Assembly (NCBI GenBank): GCA_964599655.1
Contig: CAZRGV010000022.1
Span: forward strand, 1-58,649
DNA length: 58,649 nucleotides
From: CAZRGV01 sp964599655
GTDB lineage: Bacteria > Planctomycetota > Planctomycetia > Isosphaerales > Isosphaeraceae
Direction of reading: 5' to 3'
Position 1 is the first letter of the stretch. Every line of letters begins with the position of its first letter. Shown in pieces: positions 27,667 to 39,832 of this stretch. Under the pieces are notes generated by a model, which was not told where the DNA came from, did no database searches, and was given only the letters and a program-made list of their open reading frames with translations. A program made the translations under genes and the position numbers.

Positions 27667-28542
27667 ATGAGCATTCTCGTCGATAAGAACACCCGCCTGA
27701 TCTGCCAGGGCATCACCGGCAAGGCCGGCGCGTTTCATTCCGAGCAGTGCAAGGAGTACGGCACGAACCTCGTCGGCGGCGTGACGCCCGGCCGGGGCGG
27801 CCAGACGGCCGTCGGCGTGCCGGTGTTCGATACCTGCATGGAGGCCGTCAAGGCCACCGGCGCCAACGCCACCATGATCTTCGTTCCGCCCCCGGGCGCC
27901 GCCGACGCCATTCTCGAAGCGGCCGACGCCGGCATCAAGCTCGTCGTCGCCATCACCGAGGGGATTCCGGTCGTCGACATGGCCCGCGCGGTCGCTTACC
28001 TCAAGGCCCATCATCCCGATGTCCGACTGATCGGTCCCAACTGCCCCGGCGTGATTACCCCCGGCCAGTGCAAGATCGGCATCATGCCCGGTTATATCCA
28101 CAAGCCGGGACGCGTTGGCGTCGTCAGCCGCTCCGGCACTCTGACCTACGAGGCGGTCTGGCAGCTCACGAACCTGGGCATCGGCCAGAGCACGTGCGTC
28201 GGCATCGGCGGCGATCCGGTCAACGGCACCAGCTTCGTCGACGTGCTCCGAATGTTCCAGGACGATCCTGACACCGACGCCGTCTTGATGATGGGCGAGA
28301 TCGGCGGCAATGCCGAGGAACAGGCCGCGGCCTTGAAGAAGTCGGGCCAGTTCACCAAGCCGCTGGCCGCCTTCATCGCCGGGCAAACCGCCCCGCCCGG
28401 CAAGCGCATGGGACACGCCGGCGCCATCATCTCGGGCGGTTCGGGCAAGGCGTCCGACAAGATCGCCGCTCTCGAGGACGCCGGAATTCGTGTCGCCAAG
28501 AGCCCCGCCGACATGGGCGTGACGCTCCAAGCTTCGCTTTGA
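27667..28542 (+). CDS. sucD: succinyl-CoA synthetase alpha subunit SucD
   Basis: SucD carries the CoA site and the phosphorylated histidine of succinyl-CoA synthetase. The 291 residues match the family. The N-terminal Rossmann part has ICQGITGKAGAFH, PPPGAADAILEA and GPNCPGVITPGQCKIG. The active-site His is in MGHAGAIISGGSGKA near residue 250. TAGGATTCT just before the ATG is a good ribosome binding site. It completes the complex with SucC and is followed 33 bases later by the NUDIX gene. Confidence 0.97.
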   Translation: MSILVDKNTRLICQGITGKAGAFHSEQCKEYGTNLVGGVTPGRGGQTAVGVPVFDTCMEAVKATGANATMIFVPPPGAADAILEAADAGIKLVVAITEGIPVVDMARAVAYLKAHHPDVRLIGPNCPGVITPGQCKIGIMPGYIHKPGRVGVVSRSGTLTYEAVWQLTNLGIGQSTCVGIGGDPVNGTSFVDVLRMFQDDPDTDAVLMMGEIGGNAEEQAAALKKSGQFTKPLAAFIAGQTAPPGKRMGHAGAIISGGSGKASDKIAALEDAGIRVAKSPADMGVTLQASL

Positions 28543-28574
28543 CGAGACCCGTCGATCACCGGAGCCCCCCCGCG

Positions 28575-29125
28575 ATGTCCGAGCCCGACCGCTCCAACCC
28601 GTGGAAGACGCTCGGCTCCCGACCGATTTATGACAACCCGTGGATCTCCGTGCGAGAAGACCAGGTCGTCCGGCCCGACGGCTCGCCGGGGATCTACGGC
28701 GTCGTCCATTTCAAGCACCGCGCCATCGGCGTGCTCCCCGTCGATGATCAAGGCCGCGTCTGGCTCGTCGGCCAGTATCGCTACACCCTGAACCGTTACT
28801 CCTGGGAAATTCCCGAAGGAGGCGCCCACGACGGCGAATCCGACGAGGACGCCGCGCGCCGAGAACTTCGCGAGGAAACCGGCCTGGTTCCCGAACATCT
28901 CGAGCTCGTCTGTGAAGCCCACCTCTCCAACTCGGTGAGCGACGAAATCGGCCTCGTCTTCCGAGCCACCGGCCTGACCTTCGGCCAGTGCNNNNNNNNN
29001 NNNNNNNNGTCCGGCACGTGGATTGGGACGAAGCCTGGGCCATGCTCCATCGCGGCGAGATCACGGACTCGCTCAGCGTCATCGCCCTGCTTCACGAGGG
29101 CCTTCGCCGCGCCCGTGGTCTTTGA
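28575..29125 (+). CDS. NUDIX hydrolase, ADP-ribose pyrophosphatase-like (crosses assembly gap)
   Basis: The protein of about 180 residues is a NUDIX hydrolase similar to ADP-ribose pyrophosphatase. The NUDIX box is complete: GGAHDGESDEDAARRELREE (about 76-95), followed by TGLV. Before it come VVHFKHRAIGVLPV and VGQYRYTLNRYSWEIPEGG, typical of the ADP-ribose group. The 17-N gap at 28992 breaks the apparent frame. The true C-terminus is found in another frame as DWDEAWAMLHRGEITDSLSV and ends at the TGA at 29125, giving the usual family ending. The gene follows sucD and precedes the ACT-domain gene by 14 bases. Confidence 0.88.
28992..29008. other. assembly gap, 17 N, wrong length for the frame
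   Basis: The NUDIX protein continues in a different frame after the gap, so the true length must be a multiple of three. Confidence 0.85.
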
Positions 29126-29139
29126 AGGAACGTCCACGC

Positions 29140-29526
29140 ATGGGCCCCCTCGAATCGTTTTCCTTGATCGTTCTCGACATCTCCCGGGCCATCTGCCGGC
29201 TCGAACCGATCTCCGAGATCCCCGACTGGTGCCTCCAGGGCCGGTTCCTGTCCGTCACCCGCACTCCGACCGAACTCTCGATCGTCTGCGAGCAGGATCG
29301 GGTTCCATCCGAGGTTGAGGCCGCGCGTGGCTGGCGGGCGCTCCAGGTCGGAGGGCCGCTCGATCTTGGACTGACCGGCGTTCTCGCGTCGCTCGCCTCG
29401 ACCCTGGCGAACGCCGGCGTGAACCTGTTCGCCGTTTCCACCTTCGAGACCGACGACCTGCTCGTCCCGGAGGCGAAACTCGCGCGCGCCTCGGAGGCCC
29501 TTCGAAACGCCGGACACTCGGTTTGA
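29140..29526 (+). CDS. ACT-domain protein
   Basis: The 128-residue protein has two ACT-like halves. The C-terminal half reads GPLDLGLTGVLASLASTLANAGVNLFAVSTFETDDLLV (shown in part), a pattern of small regulatory proteins in which an amino acid binds between domains. The N-terminal half contains LSIVCEQDRVP. No catalytic domain is attached, so it may sense a metabolite or be an uncharacterised regulator. GAAGGAAC precedes the ATG at 29140. It starts 14 bases after the NUDIX stop and probably belongs to the same transcript. Confidence 0.75.
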   Translation: MGPLESFSLIVLDISRAICRLEPISEIPDWCLQGRFLSVTRTPTELSIVCEQDRVPSEVEAARGWRALQVGGPLDLGLTGVLASLASTLANAGVNLFAVSTFETDDLLVPEAKLARASEALRNAGHSV

Positions 29527-29591
29527 CGCTCGCAAACCGCATGGAGTCGCTCGCGGGAGATGTCCTCGCGCGAAACGTTCAAACGTTTTTC

Positions 29592-29620
29592 TTGCCGTTG
29601 CGATCCACTCACGTTACGAT
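29592..29620 (+). promoter_or_regulatory. promoter for the 29674 gene
   Basis: TTGCCG (29592-29597), 17 bases, TACGAT (29615-29620), about 53 bases before the ATG. This is one of four genes in the window with a TACGAT -10. Confidence 0.5.
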
Positions 29621-29673
29621 TTCAAGCGTGGGAGCGACCATTCCCATCCGGGCGATCTGCTGAGGATCCAACG

Positions 29674-29937
29674 ATGAAAACCCCCGAACAGAAGCCGCCT
29701 CGTCAGAGCGACCTGTCGAAGTTCGTTTTCTTCGCCCTCCTGTTGGTCCAGTTGACCCTCGTGGTCCTGGCACAGGTCGATTGGTTCCAGCGCGCCATCG
29801 ACTCCATGCCGCTCCTTTCCCAGGGCCTCATGATCATGAAGCTGCTGGTGGCCTTGGCGATGGTCGCGATTCTGGCGTTCTGGGGGATCAGCGACTGGGC
29901 TCGGGGAACCGGGGGAAAGGCCGCGAAGATCGGCTGA
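29674..29937 (+). CDS. small two-helix membrane protein
   Basis: The 87-residue protein has a polar N-terminus (KTPEQKPPRQSDLSK) and two membrane helices, FVFFALLLVQLTLVVLA and a second near MIMKLLVALAMVAILAFWG. The C-terminus is basic and Gly-rich. No family is recognised. TGAGGA lies ten bases before the ATG. It converges with the amidase gene, with 26 bases between the stops. Confidence 0.65.
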   Translation: MKTPEQKPPRQSDLSKFVFFALLLVQLTLVVLAQVDWFQRAIDSMPLLSQGLMIMKLLVALAMVAILAFWGISDWARGTGGKAAKIG

Positions 29938-29963
29938 CGTGACGCGGGTGGATGGGATCGCGG

Positions 29964-30899
29964 TCAACGGGCGGCCAGCCCTCGGTCGTCCAGAATCGCT
30001 TCGAGCGGAAGGTTCCGGCCGGGGCAGGCCGTCGCCGTCTTCGCGACGTGGGCGTGGGTCTGAACGTTCCGCGCGGGGATGTCGTACCGCTCTTGAAGGT
30101 AGGCCACCAGCGCCCGGGCCGCTTCCAACTGCCGGGGCGTCGGGGCGCTTTGGTCCAGATCGCCAATCAAGCAGATGCCGATGCCGTAATCGTTCAGGTC
30201 GGCGACCTTCCCGTCCCGGCAGTGGGCGCCGGCCTTCTGCTCCGACCACCGCTGAGCGACTTCGATCAGGCCGTCGGTGCTCTCGGTGCCGTTGCCGATG
30301 ACGAAGTGATAACCGCAGCCCGCGGTTCCGAGCCGCTCGCGATGTTCGCGGTCGATCTGGGCGTAGCTTCCCCTGTCATGGGCGCTGTGGTGCAGGACGA
30401 TGTACCGCCAGGGCCGGTCGGCCCTGGGCGGTGTGAACAGATCATTTGGATCGTTGACATAGGCCTGAACGTTGCGGCGGAGCAGGGCGCTCCGCCCGGT
30501 CCGCATTGCGGGCCGGGTGGTCCGGTTCGAGGTCTGCGACGGCGGCGTCAAGGCGGGAGCCCTGGAGGATTCGATCCCTGGCGTCGCGGGACTCAACGAC
30601 GGCTCCGTGCCCGACTGCGGGACGACATTTTGATCCTTCGCTGGGGCGTTCAGCGGCGGGGGTGTCACCTCCGAAGGCTCGACGAACGCCGGTTCGGGAG
30701 CCGAAAGCACCGCGCCGCCGCAATCGCCCGACGGGCAAGGCGCGGGCGCCACAACCGCCGGTGCCGGCCCGACGAACACGGGACGCAGGGCCGATCGTCG
30801 ATGCTTGCATCCGGCTCCAAGGACGAGGCTCAGGACCATCGCCAGCCCGAGCACGAGTCGAACCCGCCCAATCCGTCGAAGTCTTTCATGCGGAACCAT
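29964..30899 (-). CDS. N-acetylmuramoyl-L-alanine amidase lipoprotein (amidase_2/PGRP)
   Basis: The 311-residue protein starts at the ATG at 30899 with AGGAGG upstream. A lipoprotein signal ends at Cys31 (SLVLGAGC), a Pro/Ala/Ser-rich linker spans about 35-150, and an amidase_2 domain covers about 165-305. Visible zinc-binding residues are in YIVLHHSAHD and in the HAHVAKTATACPG ending, which supplies His and Cys. GCGYHFVIGNG and a WSEQKAGAHC stretch are family hallmarks. It should cut the bond between MurNAc and the stem peptide from an anchored position in the envelope. This supports a real peptidoglycan wall and would feed the NamZ/MurQ route. Confidence 0.9.
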   Translation of the reverse strand: MVPHERLRRIGRVRLVLGLAMVLSLVLGAGCKHRRSALRPVFVGPAPAVVAPAPCPSGDCGGAVLSAPEPAFVEPSEVTPPPLNAPAKDQNVVPQSGTEPSLSPATPGIESSRAPALTPPSQTSNRTTRPAMRTGRSALLRRNVQAYVNDPNDLFTPPRADRPWRYIVLHHSAHDRGSYAQIDREHRERLGTAGCGYHFVIGNGTESTDGLIEVAQRWSEQKAGAHCRDGKVADLNDYGIGICLIGDLDQSAPTPRQLEAARALVAYLQERYDIPARNVQTHAHVAKTATACPGRNLPLEAILDDRGLAAR

Positions 30900-31373
30900 G
30901 TGCCACCTCCTCGATAGGTTCTGGGTTCCTCAAGGTCGTCGCGATGGGTCACGTCTCTCGTCCAAAGCAAGACAAGTGCCGAGACGCGCCGGGTTCCTTC
31001 GCGAAGTCGTTTCCCAAAACCTCCACTTCGTCTCAAGTCTACACGTCGATTGGCCGACAGGCGGGCGGCCGGCCACTTTTTGCATTTTTTTCTCAAGTTC
31101 GTTGCAAGTCCGGACGACGGCGGTTTGTAGAATTGCATAATCCCGTTTGTCGATTTGACCCGTCCCCGCGCCCCTGACCCGTGGAACCGCAACAACACGC
31201 GCGTCCCTTCCTCCTGGCGCAACCCGAACCCGAACGGCTCCGCTGGCATCGAAGGGGGGTCGAACGTTATCCTGGTGAGACTTCCGTGAGCGAGTCGATG
31301 GAGTCCGGTTCCGGGCGGAATTCGCACGCCCTCGCGCAACGCCCCGGGTTTCGAGGTCGGAGAGCGATCGATC
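30900..31373. other. divergent spacer before leuS
   Basis: These 474 bases separate the amidase (-) from leuS (+). The centre (31070-31145) is AT-richer, with two T-runs. I found no T-box elements, tRNA or credible ORF. The leuS promoter must lie here but is not resolved. Confidence 0.5.
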
Positions 31374-34290
<2,917 letters not shown>

Positions 34291-34313
<23 letters not shown>

Positions 34314-34830
34314 CGGCCCGGCGCCGGCGCCTCCACGCCACCGCCATCAGGCCGGCGCCTCCCATCCCCATCAGAACCAGCGTGGACGGTTCGGGGACGG
34401 ATTTTTATCGGTTTGGCAGGGTCCGCCACACGGACCTACCTCGATCCACTCCGATCGGTCTGCGCGGCGGACCACACGCGGATTGGCAACTTCCGATCTC
34501 AGGGGAACGTGTGGATGCCGGCCGAGGGGTTCCCGTAATGGTTAGCGGCGTCCTGGTACCAGCTTGTGGCGCCGAACGGGATCGCCACAACGTAACTTAG
34601 TAAGGCGACGTTGCCGCTCCGTTCTTCGTCGCCACTCGTCGGCGGTCCGTTTGGCCGGGCCGTTGCAGCGAGTCGCTACCACCAGACGAACTTGTGTTGT
34701 AGAGATAAGCGGACTTCTGATCCGTAACCGTCCCCGTGACCATCGCACCTGGAAACCCCGGCGGCGCCGGAGCGCCGTAGATGAAGTCGCACTCGACGCC
34801 GGTGAGCCGGCTGGTATCGCGTCAATCCGC
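34291..34830 (-). pseudogene. decayed PEP-CTERM exported protein gene
   Basis: On the minus strand three pieces in different frames follow each other. The first, around 34600-34810, reads GVECDFIYGAPAPPGFPGAM and a Ser-rich strand and ends in a TAA. The second (34615-34499) reads NVALLSYVVAIPFGATSWYQ and ends in a TGA. The third (34398-34291) is a complete PEP-CTERM sorting tail: VPEPSTLVLMGMGGAGLMAV, then AWRRRRRA. PEP-CTERM tails are removed by exosortase. Stops and frameshifts and the missing N-terminus mark it as decayed. Its last codons overlap the leuS 3' end on the other strand. Sequencing errors are an alternative for part of this. Confidence 0.65.
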
Positions 34831-35137
34831 GGTCCCGCCACGGCTACGGACGATCTCGACGTGTAAGTCATAGATTGACACGTCATGGCCGATCGACCCC
34901 GGTCGGCTCCGTTCCCGCACGGACGGTCGAGCGCGTCGTCCTCGCCTCCCTACGCGAGAAAAACCAGGCTCCAACGCCTTGCAGGCATTCCGTTTCCGAC
35001 GATCCGCCAAAATAACCCGAATTCGGTCGCGCGATCTTTCGATGTTATCAGGTGTAAGGACCTCGCATTCGGGATGGGCGACGACGTCCGTCGCTTCCCT
35101 CGCGAGGTCCCTCAACACCCGCTTTGAGGAGACATCC

Positions 35138-36169
35138 ATGATCGCCGAGCTGGACATACCGATCCTTCCGTCAGAATCGGTGTCGCCCGAAACATCGTCC
35201 TCACCGGTCATTGAGGCCGCCACTCCGGCCGCTTCGCGGCCGTCCGAAACCCAGACACGAGCCGCCGAGTGGGCCACGATCTTCGGGCCCCGCAACTCGT
35301 TCGAGGCCTGGCTCGTCGGCCAGTTGGCCTGGAATTCCGTCCGCATCGACATGGCCGCCCGAATGACCGACGCCCTTCAGGCCAGCCGTTCCCGACGCGT
35401 CGAGCACCGCTGGGACGAGGAGCACGACCTGCAAGCCGAGCGCCTCTTCGAGCGGCTCCCGATCCAGCCGGCCCTGGTCGTCCTCCAGTTGCGGCAGACC
35501 TTGCACGGCGTGAATCTCCTGGTCGATCGCTGGAACGGCCTGATCCGCGCCCTCGACGCCAGGGGGACCTGGGACGACGACCAGCGACGGCTCGCGTTCG
35601 ACCTGCTCGGCGTGCCGGTCGAGCTCCGAAGCGTCGAGCCTCGACTGCCCGAAGGGGCCGACGCCGCCACCCTTCGCGCCACCGCCGAGGCCGAGATCGC
35701 GGCCCTCGACGCCCTCAAAACCAACCACCTGATCAAGCGGAACGACCGCGAATATCGCGATGCCCTCTTCGGCCGGTCGCTCGACGCCAGCCCCGAGGCC
35801 CGAGAGGTCCGCCGGATCGTCGCCGCCAGCGAACGATCCCTCCGTTGGGCCCTCAACACCCTCAAGGACTTCCAGCGCCGGCCGGCCTACGCCCAGCGAA
35901 CCGAGCCCATCGCGAAGCCTCGGCCCTCGACCGTCGCGGCACCGTCACCACCAACGCCGCCGCCCTCAAAGCCCGAGCCGCCACCCAGACCCGCGCCATC
36001 GGAACCACTCTCGCTGAGCCTCGAATCGATCCTTGAGGAATCCAGCGATCGTCCCTCGCAACCCGCGCTGTCGATCCGGCCGAGCACGCTGGCCTCGTCG
36101 CTGGCGTTGACCATCGCGCGATCGACCCCGAACCTCAAGTCCCGAAGGTCCCGTCGCCGTCGCCGCTGA
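35138..36169 (+). CDS. planctomycete accessory protein of unknown function
   Basis: The 343-residue protein starts at the ATG at 35138 with GAGGAG just upstream. The core (about 50-250) is helical and charged: a conserved-looking FGPRNSFEAWLVGQLAWNSVRID segment (shown in part), then LRQTLHGVNLLVDRWNGLIRAL and a WDDDQRRLAFDLLGVPVEL stretch. From memory it resembles a multicopy family in Isosphaeraceae genomes that often carries a GPKTPEGK-type start; that part is missing here. The C-terminal 90 residues are Pro/Ser-rich with an Arg-rich tail. No catalytic motif is visible. The family resemblance is a low-confidence recollection. Confidence 0.6.
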   Translation: MIAELDIPILPSESVSPETSSSPVIEAATPAASRPSETQTRAAEWATIFGPRNSFEAWLVGQLAWNSVRIDMAARMTDALQASRSRRVEHRWDEEHDLQAERLFERLPIQPALVVLQLRQTLHGVNLLVDRWNGLIRALDARGTWDDDQRRLAFDLLGVPVELRSVEPRLPEGADAATLRATAEAEIAALDALKTNHLIKRNDREYRDALFGRSLDASPEAREVRRIVAASERSLRWALNTLKDFQRRPAYAQRTEPIAKPRPSTVAAPSPPTPPPSKPEPPPRPAPSEPLSLSLESILEESSDRPSQPALSIRPSTLASSLALTIARSTPNLKSRRSRRRRR

Positions 36170-36429
36170 CCAGATCGGATCGGCTCGATCGACAGAACCG
36201 CTCCTCGCGCCACAACCGGCCCAACCGGTGGCGTTCGCCGTCCGCGCTCAACCCGCCAACGCGCCGCCTCCGTCGCCGTTCTCGGCCAATTCTCCGCGCT
36301 CAATGGAAACAAATTCATACAAGATATGACGAAACGTTCGCGTTCCTGCACTCAAGTTCGCGATCTCACGAGCCGGAAGGAGGCTCCCGGCCCGTTGATC
36401 GACCTCTGCCGAACCGAAGCCAACGCGAG

Positions 36430-36490
36430 GACCAAACGAACTCGGCTCGACGACCAAACGAACTCGGAGGCGACGACCAAACCAACTCGA
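36430..36490. repeat. three tandem 22-23 bp repeats
   Basis: GACCAAACGAACTCGG occurs at 36430-36445 and 36452-36467, with a variant at 36475-36490. They lie just after the stop of the minus-strand gene at 36502-36813, in the 332-base spacer 36170-36501, which otherwise shows no gene. Confidence 0.7.
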
Positions 36491-36501
36491 CCCGTCGCCG
36501 A

Positions 36502-36813
36502 TCACTTCACGGGGCGACGGCCGAACACCTGGTACGAGCTGGCGACCAGGCCGTTGGAATCTCCCTCATTCTGGAGCTTCCAGATGGGGATGATCTGGAA
36601 GACCTCCCAGCCCTGGGCTTCGAGGTCGTTCAGCGTCTTGACCACCACGTCGGCCTGGACGTCCTGGTTGACGAATTCCATGCGAGGATGGGTCGCCACG
36701 TCGCTCGGCGAGGCGTTCGGGGCAAACCGCGCGAACGCGATCGTGGCGGTTCCGGCCAGAACGAGGAAGGCCCAGGGCAGCCATCGACGAGGGGCGGTGT
36801 GGTTCTCGGGCAT
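36502..36813 (-). CDS. small membrane-anchored protein, DUF4177-like
   Basis: The 103-residue protein starts at the ATG at 36813. It has one N-terminal membrane anchor (WLPWAFLVLAGTATIAFARF, preceded by Arg-Arg) and a small extracytoplasmic domain. The domain reads VKTLNDLEAQGWEVFQIIPI, a helix-turn-GWE pattern like that of DUF4177 proteins, and ends in VFGRRPVK. A longer in-frame start at 36960 would add 49 polar residues and run back to the Hsp70 start on the other strand, so I prefer the shorter form. It is divergent from the long Hsp70 gene. Confidence 0.55.
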   Translation of the reverse strand: MPENHTAPRRWLPWAFLVLAGTATIAFARFAPNASPSDVATHPRMEFVNQDVQADVVVKTLNDLEAQGWEVFQIIPIWKLQNEGDSNGLVASSYQVFGRRPVK

Positions 36814-36882
36814 GAGGTCGGCTCCAACGGTTTGTGGCGGAAGGTTCCCGTTGGCCGGGCGAGGGCCCGGCCTGGATTCGTC

Positions 36883-36888
36883 TATAAT
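36883..36888 (+). promoter_or_regulatory. TATAAT -10 element before the long Hsp70 gene
   Basis: A perfect TATAAT lies 71 bases before the ATG at 36959. No -35 with correct spacing is visible, so regulation by an alternative sigma factor or an activator is possible. Confidence 0.4.
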
Positions 36889-36958
36889 AGTGGTGCTCGC
36901 CGATTCTGACACGGGGGTAAGACCGAATCGATTCGTCCTTTGGGAATGGTCCTCGCTC

Positions 36959-39820
36959 ATGGCACGCTCGCGCTACATTGTTGGCATCGACCTCGGAACG
37001 ACCAACTGCGCGGCGGCTTACGTCGACACGAAAGGTCGCGAGCGGCCGTCGGCCGACATCCGGCTGTTCGAGATCCCGCAGCTCGTCGCGGCCGGCGAGA
37101 CGGCGCCTCGACCGATGCTCCCGTCGTTCCTGTACCTTCCCGGCCCGCACGAGCTTCCCGCCGACGCCGCCCGGCTCCCTTGGCGGATCACATCCGACCG
37201 GATCGTGGGAGAGTTCGCCCGCATTCAAGGGGCCAGGGTCCCCGCGCACCTCGTTTCGAGCGCCAAAAGCTGGCTCTGCCACGGCGGCGTGGATCGCGAG
37301 GCCGACATCTTACCATGGGGCGCGCCTCCCGACGCCCGTCGCGTCTCGCCGGTCGAGGCCTCGGCCGAGTATCTCCGGCACATCCGGGATGCCTGGAACC
37401 ACCAATTCGCCCAGGGCGACCCGACCCATCGGCTCGAACAGCAAGAGGTGGTGTTGACCGTCCCCGCCTCGTTCGACGAGGCCGCCCGCGAGCTGACCGT
37501 CGAGGCCGCCCGGCGCGCCGGGTTTGAGGCGCTCACCTTGCTCGAAGAGCCTCAGGCCGCCTTCTATTGCTGGATCGTCTCTCACCAGGAGGGCTGGCAG
37601 AAGGAGGTCCGGGGCGGCGAGCTGATCCTCGTCTGCGACATCGGTGGCGGCACCACCGACTTCAGCCTGATTACCGTGGTCGAGACCCCCACCGGCCCCG
37701 GCTTCCGCCGCGTCGCCGTGGGCGATCACCTGATGCTTGGCGGCGACAACATCGACCTCGCCCTGGCCCACAAGGTCGAGGCCAAGCTCGGGGGCGTCCG
37801 CCTCGACGCCGAGCAGTGGAGCGCCCTTCGGTTCGCTTGCCGGACCGCCAAGGAAAAGCTCCTGGCCGATCAGACCCCCGCCGAGCGCTGGCCGGTCACC
37901 ATCGCCGGCCGAGGCGCCCGGATCATCGGTGGGAGTCTCCAGTCTGAGTTGACCCGCGAGGAAGTCCTCCAGATCGCCGTCGAGGGCTTCCTGCCAATGA
38001 CCCGCCGCGACGAGGAACCGGCGAAAGGCGGCAAGCTCGGCCTCCAGGAGTTCGGCCTCCCGTTCGTGGCCGACCCGGCCATTCCCCGACACCTCTCGGC
38101 CTTCCTTCGAAGGCATAAGGAGTCGCCAATCGGCGAGGGAGGCGAGGCGACGCTCGGCCGTCCCGCACGGCCCGACGCCATCCTCTTCAACGGCGGAGCC
38201 CTAACCCCGGCCCTGATTCGAAACCGCATCGTCGACGTCGTGGCCTCATGGTTCCCCGAGGAAGTGGACGGCCCCTACCGGCCTCGTGTCCTGACCAACG
38301 AGTCGCTCGACCTGGCGGTGGCCTTCGGCGCGGCCTATTACGGAGTGGTCCGTCGAGGCGGCGGCATTCGCATCGGCGGGGGGACGGCCCGCGCATTCTA
38401 CGTCGGCTTCGAGTCGCCGGCCAAGGAGAAAACCCCCTGGCTCTGCGTGGTCCCCCGCGACGCCCAGGAAGGGGATGAAATTGAGATCGCCAACAGAGAC
38501 TTTGACCTTTTGATGGGTCAGCCGGTCGCGTTTCCCCTGGCCAGCAGCTCGGTGCGGGCCAAGGATCAGCCCGGCGACCTCGTGCCGTCCGACCCCGACT
38601 CGATCCTGGAATTGCCCCCGCTTGTGGGCGTCATGCGGGTCGGCCGCAAGGCGAAGGCCGAGCGCGTGCCGGTTCAACTGGCGGCCCGCGTCACCGAGGT
38701 CGGCACGGTCGAGCTCTGGTGCCACTCCCGAACCGATGATCGCCGTTGGCGGCTCCAGATCCAGCTTCGAGGGGCCTCGGGCACGCCCACGAGCACGGGC
38801 GCCCGCGTGACCGGCGGCGCGGCCGATCAGGTGGTCATCGAGCAGTCGGAGCTCGATCAGGCCATCGAGGCGATCCGGGTCGCGTTCGGTCCCAACCCTC
38901 CCGACGACGCGGGACCCGCACGCCTCGTCAAACGCCTGGAAGAACGGCTGGACGTCCCTCGAGACCAGTGGCCGCCTTCCGCCCTTCGTGCCTTCTGGGA
39001 GCCGCTCCGCGACGTGATGGAAGCGCGCCTGAAATCGCCTCGCCATGAGTCGCGATGGCTGAATCTGGCGGGCTATTGCCTTCGACCCGGAACGGGCTAT
39101 CCGCTTGATGAAACACGCATCAAGGCCCTCTGGCCGGTCTTCCACGTCGGCGTCAAGCATATCAAGGATGTTCAATGCTGGGCCGAGTGGTGGATTCTCT
39201 GGCGCCGGGTGTCCGCCGGCCTGAACCGGGCCCATCATGAAGAGATCCACCGAAGATTGATTGGTTTCCTGATCCCTCCCAAAGGCGGCACGGGCAAGAA
39301 GGCCGCTCGGCCCAAACCGGAGGCGCACGAACTGGCCGAGATGTGGCGGTGCGCCGCCAGTCTGGAGCGGCTGGCCCCGAACCTGAAGCAGCCGCTCGGT
39401 GAGGCACTGGTCCGGGAACTCGCCCGGCCCGCTCTGCCGCATCACGTCCTGTGGTGCATCGGCCGCCTCGGCGCCCGAGTGCCGCTCTACGGACCAGCGA
39501 ACACCGTGGTCCATCCCGAGATCGCCGCGCGGTGGACCGAAGCCGTGCTCGCCCGCTCCCTCGCGACCGAGCGCGAGAAGGCCGACGCGGCCTTCGCCCT
39601 GTCGCAACTGGCCCGGGTCTCCGGCGACCGGGCCCGCGACCTCGACGACTCACTCCGAAACCGCGTCCTCGACCGCCTGGTCGAGCTCGGCGCCGACGAG
39701 GCCACGATTCATCCGGTTCGCGAATACCACGAACTGGAAGTCGCCCAGCAGGGGCAGGCGCTCGGCGATGCCTTGCCCGTCGGCCTGCGATTGCGGGCCG
39801 ACACGGAGCCGGGGTCATAA
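36959..39820 (+). CDS. long Hsp70-family protein with DUF3731-type C-terminus
   Basis: The 953-residue protein has an Hsp70 ATPase part (about 1-600) with GIDLGTTNCAAAYV, CDIGGGTTDFSLI, LGGDNIDLALAH and AFGAAYYGVV. It is a clear paralogue of the 605-residue Hsp70 at 8245-10062. The extra C-terminal 330 residues match the DUF3731 region: VKRLEERLDVPRDQWPPSAL, RWLNLAGYCLRPGTGYPLD and a WRCAASLERLAPNLK helix set. There is no DnaK-like lid. The C-terminus may bind clients or the short paralogue. The ATG at 36959 puts the phosphate loop at its normal place. It is divergent from the small membrane protein and followed by an AT-rich spacer. Confidence 0.88.
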   Translation: MARSRYIVGIDLGTTNCAAAYVDTKGRERPSADIRLFEIPQLVAAGETAPRPMLPSFLYLPGPHELPADAARLPWRITSDRIVGEFARIQGARVPAHLVSSAKSWLCHGGVDREADILPWGAPPDARRVSPVEASAEYLRHIRDAWNHQFAQGDPTHRLEQQEVVLTVPASFDEAARELTVEAARRAGFEALTLLEEPQAAFYCWIVSHQEGWQKEVRGGELILVCDIGGGTTDFSLITVVETPTGPGFRRVAVGDHLMLGGDNIDLALAHKVEAKLGGVRLDAEQWSALRFACRTAKEKLLADQTPAERWPVTIAGRGARIIGGSLQSELTREEVLQIAVEGFLPMTRRDEEPAKGGKLGLQEFGLPFVADPAIPRHLSAFLRRHKESPIGEGGEATLGRPARPDAILFNGGALTPALIRNRIVDVVASWFPEEVDGPYRPRVLTNESLDLAVAFGAAYYGVVRRGGGIRIGGGTARAFYVGFESPAKEKTPWLCVVPRDAQEGDEIEIANRDFDLLMGQPVAFPLASSSVRAKDQPGDLVPSDPDSILELPPLVGVMRVGRKAKAERVPVQLAARVTEVGTVELWCHSRTDDRRWRLQIQLRGASGTPTSTGARVTGGAADQVVIEQSELDQAIEAIRVAFGPNPPDDAGPARLVKRLEERLDVPRDQWPPSALRAFWEPLRDVMEARLKSPRHESRWLNLAGYCLRPGTGYPLDETRIKALWPVFHVGVKHIKDVQCWAEWWILWRRVSAGLNRAHHEEIHRRLIGFLIPPKGGTGKKAARPKPEAHELAEMWRCAASLERLAPNLKQPLGEALVRELARPALPHHVLWCIGRLGARVPLYGPANTVVHPEIAARWTEAVLARSLATEREKADAAFALSQLARVSGDRARDLDDSLRNRVLDRLVELGADEATIHPVREYHELEVAQQGQALGDALPVGLRLRADTEPGS

Positions 39821-39832
39821 CGGAAATCGATG

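Noticed and set aside
30900..31373. T-box leader before leuS
   Set aside because: No T-box sequence, specifier hairpin or terminator with a T-run was found.
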